DNA of 36,654 nt from an uncultured Clostridia bacterium (GTDB lineage: Bacteria > Bacillota > Clostridia > Christensenellales > CAG-917): contig CANDBF010000013.1 in the NCBI GenBank assembly GCA_947382865.1, forward strand, positions 1 through 36,654, given 5' to 3'. Shown here one piece after another: positions 33,322 to 36,654 of the stretch. The notes beneath the pieces were generated by a model, which ran no database searches, was not told the origin of the DNA, and worked only from the letters and a program-made list of their open reading frames with translations. A program made the translations under genes and the position numbers. The first letter of the stretch is position 1. The number at the start of each line of letters is the position of its first letter.

Positions 33322-34532
33322 TCGACAGTTACCTTATAAAAATTCTTTTTGCCCCTTTGCAACACAAATCCGTTTGCAAGCTGACTGTCGGTAACGCACG
33401 CAGCTATATCCGAAATCTTCACGCCGTCCACCGAAACCGCTCCGCCCTGTATAAGCCTCTTTGCCTCGCCCTTTGACGCAACCTTTGCGACGTGTACAAG
33501 GATTTCCGCAACCTGATTAACTCCCGCGGGAATAACAGCAGACGGCATATTTTCGCTGTCTCCCGAGAATGCCGCCTTAACCTTTGCAAGCACCTCGTCT
33601 GCAACCTCTTTGCCGTGCACCATAGAGGTGAGCTCGTATGCAAGCCTCTCCTTTGCCCTGTTCATACGCTCGTCGTTGTACTTGGTCAACTCCGCAATCT
33701 CGTCGAGAGACAGGAAAGTGAGATATCTGAACACCTTTTCCACGTCCGCGTCCGCGATATTACGCCAATACTGGAAGAAATCGTAGGGAGTTGTCTTTTC
33801 GGCGTCCAGCCACACCGCGCCCTTCGAGGTCTTGCCCATCTTTATGCCCTCCGCGGTCGTTAGCAACGCGAACGTCACGGCATACGCCTCTTTTTGTTCC
33901 TTGCGCCTGATAAGGTCCGCGCCCGCAAGCATATTCGACCACTGGTCGTCTCCGCCGCATTCGAGCACGCAGCCGTACTTCCTGTTGAGCACGAGGAAAT
34001 CGTACGCCTGCATAAGCATATAGTTGAATTCAAGAAAAGTAAGTCCCTTTTCCATCCTCTGCTTGTAGCACTCCGCCGTAAGCATTCTGTTTACGGAAAA
34101 ATTAGCGCCTACGTCGCGCAGAAACTCCACGTAATTGAGCCCTAAAAGCCAATCCGCGTTGTCCACCAGTATAGCCGCGTTCTCACCCTCGAATCGCACA
34201 AAGCGCTGCATCTGCTTTTTGAAGCATTCCACGTTGTGACGTATGGTCTCGGGAGTCATCATCGAGCGCATATCCGTCCTGCCGCTGGGGTCGCCCACCA
34301 TAGCCGTGCCGCCGCCGATAAGGATAATCGGACGGTGCCCCGCGTCCTGCAAACGCTTGGCAACAATCATCTGCATAAAGTGCCCCACGTGCAGACTGTC
34401 CGCGGTGGGGTCGAAGCCTATATAAAAGGACTGAGAACCGCTGTCTAGGAGCTTTTTCAATTCCTCTTCAAAAACTATCTGTTTGAGAAGTCCGCGCTCT
34501 TTGAGCATATCTATAACGTTTTGCTTCGCCAT
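33318..34532 (-). CDS. tyrS: Tyrosine-tRNA ligase
   Basis: A 404-residue class I TyrRS with FDPTADSLHVGH (HVGH at 48-51), the tyrosine-site ECGGDDQWSNMLAG, the KMGKTSKG loop and a C-terminal S4 RNA-binding domain (about 340-404). I chose the ATG at 34532 because GGAG lies six bases upstream and a TTG two codons before would overlap that site. The leader is only about 25 bases, too short for a T-box, so it is not controlled by one. Confidence 0.98.
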   Translation of the reverse strand: MAKQNVIDMLKERGLLKQIVFEEELKKLLDSGSQSFYIGFDPTADSLHVGHFMQMIVAKRLQDAGHRPIILIGGGTAMVGDPSGRTDMRSMMTPETIRHNVECFKKQMQRFVRFEGENAAILVDNADWLLGLNYVEFLRDVGANFSVNRMLTAECYKQRMEKGLTFLEFNYMLMQAYDFLVLNRKYGCVLECGGDDQWSNMLAGADLIRRKEQKEAYAVTFALLTTAEGIKMGKTSKGAVWLDAEKTTPYDFFQYWRNIADADVEKVFRYLTFLSLDEIAELTKYNDERMNRAKERLAYELTSMVHGKEVADEVLAKVKAAFSGDSENMPSAVIPAGVNQVAEILVHVAKVASKGEAKRLIQGGAVSVDGVKISDIAACVTDSQLANGFVLQRGKKNFYKVTVE

Positions 34533-34559
34533 ATTCAACTCCGAATCTTTAATAACGGA

Positions 34560-34588
34560 ATTATAACACCCGCCCGATTTTTTTTCAA
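34560..34588 (-). promoter_or_regulatory. Promoter of tyrS
   Basis: TTGAAA (34583-34588), a 17-bp spacer and a perfect TATAAT (34560-34565) on the minus strand. Confidence 0.88.
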
Positions 34589-34656
34589 CCGAATACGAAC
34601 CGATTTTTGCGCTCCCGAAATTAAACGATATTATAAAACCAACTTAGAGATTTTTA

Positions 34657-34685
34657 TTGATAAAAATTTTTTTATATGATAATAT
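34657..34685 (+). promoter_or_regulatory. Promoter of the NifU-like/GGGtGRT operon
   Basis: TTGATA (34657-34662), a 17-bp spacer and TAATAT (34680-34685), in an AT-rich stretch. An overlapping TATAAT at 34684-34689 is another possible -10 box. Confidence 0.55.
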
Positions 34686-34703
34686 AATCAAAGAATTTAT
34701 TAA

Positions 34704-34741
34704 GGAGGTTTTCCCGCTACGCACACGCGTATAAGGGAAAG
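34704..34741 (+). promoter_or_regulatory. Leader hairpin before the NifU-like gene
   Basis: A strong AGGAGGT (about 34703-34709) lies 40 bases before the ATG. Between them TTTCCC (34710-34715) pairs with GGGAAA (34735-34740), enclosing TACGC-ACAC-GCGTA. The start codon itself has only a weak GGGAAAG upstream. The hairpin would bring the strong site closer to the ATG. Confidence 0.55.
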
Positions 34742-34748
34742 AAAGACT

Positions 34749-35450
34749 ATGCAATATTCACGCGAAATCGACGAAATGTGCTGCGTTGCAAAAGGTCCAA
34801 ATCACGGACCCGCTCCTATCCCAGAGGAAGGCAAATGGGTTCAGGCCAAGGAGATCAAGGACATCAGCGGTCTCACTCACGGCGTGGGCTGGTGCGCTCC
34901 TCAACAAGGCGCGTGCAAACTCACTCTCAACGTCAAGGACGGCATCATTCAGGAAGCTCTTGTCGAGACTCTCGGCTGCTCGGGTATGACCCACTCCGCG
35001 GCTATGGCGGCGGAAATCCTCGCAGGTAAAACCATACTCGAAGCTCTCAACACCGACCTCGTCTGCGACGCTATCAACACCGCTATGAGAGAACTCTTCC
35101 TGCAAATCGTATACGGCAGAACGCAGTCCGCTTTCTCGGAGGGCGGTCTCGTCATCGGCGCGGGTCTCGAAGACCTCGGCAAGGGTCACAGAAGCCAGAT
35201 AGGCACTATGTACTCCACCGTTTCCAAGGGTCCCCGCTATCTCGAAATGGCTGAGGGCTACGTCACGAAGCTCGCTCTCGACAAGGATAATCAGATTATC
35301 GGATACCAGTTCTGCAAGCTCGGCGTGTTTATGGATATGATAAAGAAAGGCGTCGACGCAAACGAAGCCCTCGCAAAATGCACGGGTACCTACGGCAGAT
35401 TCAAAGCCGAGGACGGCGCGGTCAAGTATATCGACCCCAGACAGGAATAA
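34749..35450 (+). CDS. NifU/IscU-like scaffold-related protein
   Basis: A 233-residue protein with an IscU/NifU N-terminal-like core (about 50-125): GACKLTLNVKDGIIQEALVETLGCSGMTH aligns with the scaffold region and gives Cys56 and Cys77 as the counterparts of two of the three IscU cluster cysteines. The third is not at its usual place. Further cysteines are at 11, 12, 49 and 106. An extra C-terminal domain of about 90 residues (GYVTKLALDKDNQIIGYQFC) is not in IscU. Databases label this family an iron-sulfur scaffold and place it beside GGGtGRT proteins; the actual role is unknown to me. It lies 14 bases upstream of that partner. Confidence 0.85.
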   Translation: MQYSREIDEMCCVAKGPNHGPAPIPEEGKWVQAKEIKDISGLTHGVGWCAPQQGACKLTLNVKDGIIQEALVETLGCSGMTHSAAMAAEILAGKTILEALNTDLVCDAINTAMRELFLQIVYGRTQSAFSEGGLVIGAGLEDLGKGHRSQIGTMYSTVSKGPRYLEMAEGYVTKLALDKDNQIIGYQFCKLGVFMDMIKKGVDANEALAKCTGTYGRFKAEDGAVKYIDPRQE

Positions 35451-35464
35451 TAAGGAGACTTACT

Positions 35465-36469
35465 ATGAGTGTAACATTTGAAGGTTTTGAAAGAAGAATA
35501 AACAAAATAAATGCCGTTCTCAAGAGCTACGGCATCAAGGACCTCGAAGATGCCAGATCTATCTGCCTCGACAAGGGTATCGACTGCGAAACGCTCGTAA
35601 AAGGTATTCAACCTATCGCGTTTGAGAACGCAGTGTGGGCATACACCGTAGGCTGCGCAATCGCCATCAAGAAAGGCTGCACGAGCGCTGCGGACGCCGC
35701 CGAGGCTATCGGCGAGGGTCTGCAATCTTTCTGCATCCCCGGCTCCGTTGCAGAACAGCGTAAGGTCGGTCTCGGTCACGGCAACCTCGCCGCTATGCTA
35801 CTCAGAGAAAGCACGAAGTGCTTCGCTTTCCTCGCCGGTCACGAATCTTTCGCCGCGGCAGAGGGCGCTATCGGCATCGCAAGGACCGCAAACAAGGTCA
35901 GAAAAACTCCGCTTAAAGTCATTCTTAACGGCTTGGGCAAGGACGCTGCGTTTATAATCTCCCGTATCAACGGCTTCACCTACGTGCAAACCAAAATGGA
36001 CTATTTCACGGGCGAAGTTAAGGTCGTCAAGGAAACTCCGTACAGCAACGGCGAGCGCGCGGCTGTCAGAGTGTACGGCGCGGACGACGTGACCGAGGGC
36101 GTTGCGATTATGCGTCTCGAAGACGTTGACGTATCTATCACGGGCAACTCCACCAACCCCACCCGCTTCCAGCATCCCGTCGCGGGCACGTACAAGAAAT
36201 GGTGCGTCGACAGCGGCAAAAAGTATTTCTCCGTTGCGAGCGGCGGCGGCACGGGACGTACACTCCACCCCGACAATATGGCGGCAGGTCCCGCTTCGTA
36301 CGGCATGACGGATACGATGGGCAGAATGCACTCCGACGCGCAGTTCGCAGGCAGCTCCTCCGTCCCCGCGCACGTCGAAATGATGGGCTTGATCGGCATG
36401 GGCAACAATCCTATGGTCGGCGCATCTGTCGCTTGCGCAGTCGCTGTGCAAGAGGCATTGACGAAGTAA
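35465..36469 (+). CDS. GGGtGRT protein, function unknown
   Basis: A 334-residue protein carrying GGGTGRT at 260-266 (SVASGGGTGRTLHPDNMAAG), the hallmark of the family named after this motif. Other conserved-looking stretches are VGLGHGNLAAMLLRES (101-116), FLAGHESFAAAEGAIGIART and GMGNNPMVGASVACAVAV near the end, with little hydrophobic or signal character, so it is cytoplasmic. I chose the ATG at 35465, which has AAGGAG seven bases upstream. Glycine-rich loops suggest nucleotide or cofactor binding, but that is inference. It is co-transcribed with the NifU-like gene and followed by a terminator. Confidence 0.9.
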   Translation: MSVTFEGFERRINKINAVLKSYGIKDLEDARSICLDKGIDCETLVKGIQPIAFENAVWAYTVGCAIAIKKGCTSAADAAEAIGEGLQSFCIPGSVAEQRKVGLGHGNLAAMLLRESTKCFAFLAGHESFAAAEGAIGIARTANKVRKTPLKVILNGLGKDAAFIISRINGFTYVQTKMDYFTGEVKVVKETPYSNGERAAVRVYGADDVTEGVAIMRLEDVDVSITGNSTNPTRFQHPVAGTYKKWCVDSGKKYFSVASGGGTGRTLHPDNMAAGPASYGMTDTMGRMHSDAQFAGSSSVPAHVEMMGLIGMGNNPMVGASVACAVAVQEALTK

Positions 36470-36654
36470 TAAAGCAAGCAACAAAGGCTTTCGACTTTGC
36501 GTAGCAAAGATAAACCGAACACAAAGCACCCTCGCGGTGCTTTTTGGTTTATAAAAAGCCGTCGCTTGCGCAGTTGCTGTGCAAGAGGCATTGACCAAGT
36601 AATAAAGCAAGCAACAAAGGCTTTCGCCTTTGCGTAGCAAAAATAAACCGAACA
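36428..36654 (+). repeat. Imperfect tandem repeat, 133-bp period, at contig end
   Basis: Bases 36428-36521 recur at 36561-36654 with four mismatches over 94 bases. The first copy includes the last 13 or so codons and stop of the GGGtGRT gene; the second is a non-functional copy of that gene end. The contig stops where the second copy would reach the terminator, so further copies may exist. Confidence 0.9.
36523..36545 (+). terminator. Terminator of the GGGtGRT operon
   Basis: AAAGCACC (36523-36530) pairs with GGTGCTTT (36536-36543) around CTCGC, followed by more T. It lies 53 bases after the stop codon. Confidence 0.88.

Noticed and set aside
34533..34600. Possible T-box leader of tyrS
   Set aside because: A perfect promoter lies only about 25 bases before the start, leaving no room for a T-box.
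1..36654. CRISPR array, restriction or defence island
   Set aside because: No regularly spaced repeats, cas genes or recognised defence genes apart from the lone MazF were seen.

Overview
The window looks like one complete metagenomic contig from a Clostridia-like Firmicute, perhaps a gut Christensenellales relative. That placement is inferred from Firmicute-style gene order, AGGAG ribosome binding sites, a ZTP riboswitch, one-step DAP dehydrogenase, Asp23, RecX and a GGGtGRT gene pair; no 16S rRNA gene is present. The left edge carries an Illumina sequencing adapter (7-39), and the right edge stops inside a 133-bp-period repeat. Both ends are therefore assembly limits, not biological ends.

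Left block (40-10931, all on the minus strand) is a purine module built around formate and 10-formyl-tetrahydrofolate. Reading in the direction of transcription: guaB and fhs, closed by a strong terminator; a promoter and ZTP riboswitch, then purE, purC and purF; a 620-bp non-coding repeat region; then purM, focA-type formate channel, purN, a PurO-type IMP cyclohydrolase and a stand-alone AICAR transformylase cut by the contig edge. The last two together replace bifunctional PurH. PurF has lost its glutaminase nucleophile, IMPDH is of the Tritrichomonas foetus type, and the PurO gene has a pseudoknot-like leader.

Middle block (11085-15671). A MATE transporter gene is interrupted by one TAA codon and preceded by a structured leader with an intrinsic terminator, which looks like a riboswitch of a class I cannot name. 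Next is a 2-kb AT-rich integrative element that carries only an integrase. It is inserted in the 3' half of tRNA-Leu(UAA) with a 56-bp att duplication, and its integrase is fused to an unrelated N-terminal domain. The tRNA operon Gly(GCC)-Cys(GCA)-Leu(UAA) follows.

Right-centre block (15776-28360, almost all minus strand) is housekeeping: pgsA, valS, three membrane proteins of unknown function, alr with an apparent AUA start, fthC, an rsmD-coaD gene fusion, a coiled-coil protein, Asp23, nusB, xseA, xseB and ispA. Several promoters with 17-bp spacers are visible.

Right block (28545-36654): a diacylglycerol-kinase-family lipid kinase, an HAD phosphatase, ddh, a MazF-type toxin without visible antitoxin, recX, yigZ, tyrS, and a divergent operon encoding a NifU-like protein and a GGGtGRT protein. 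The function of that last pair is not known to me.
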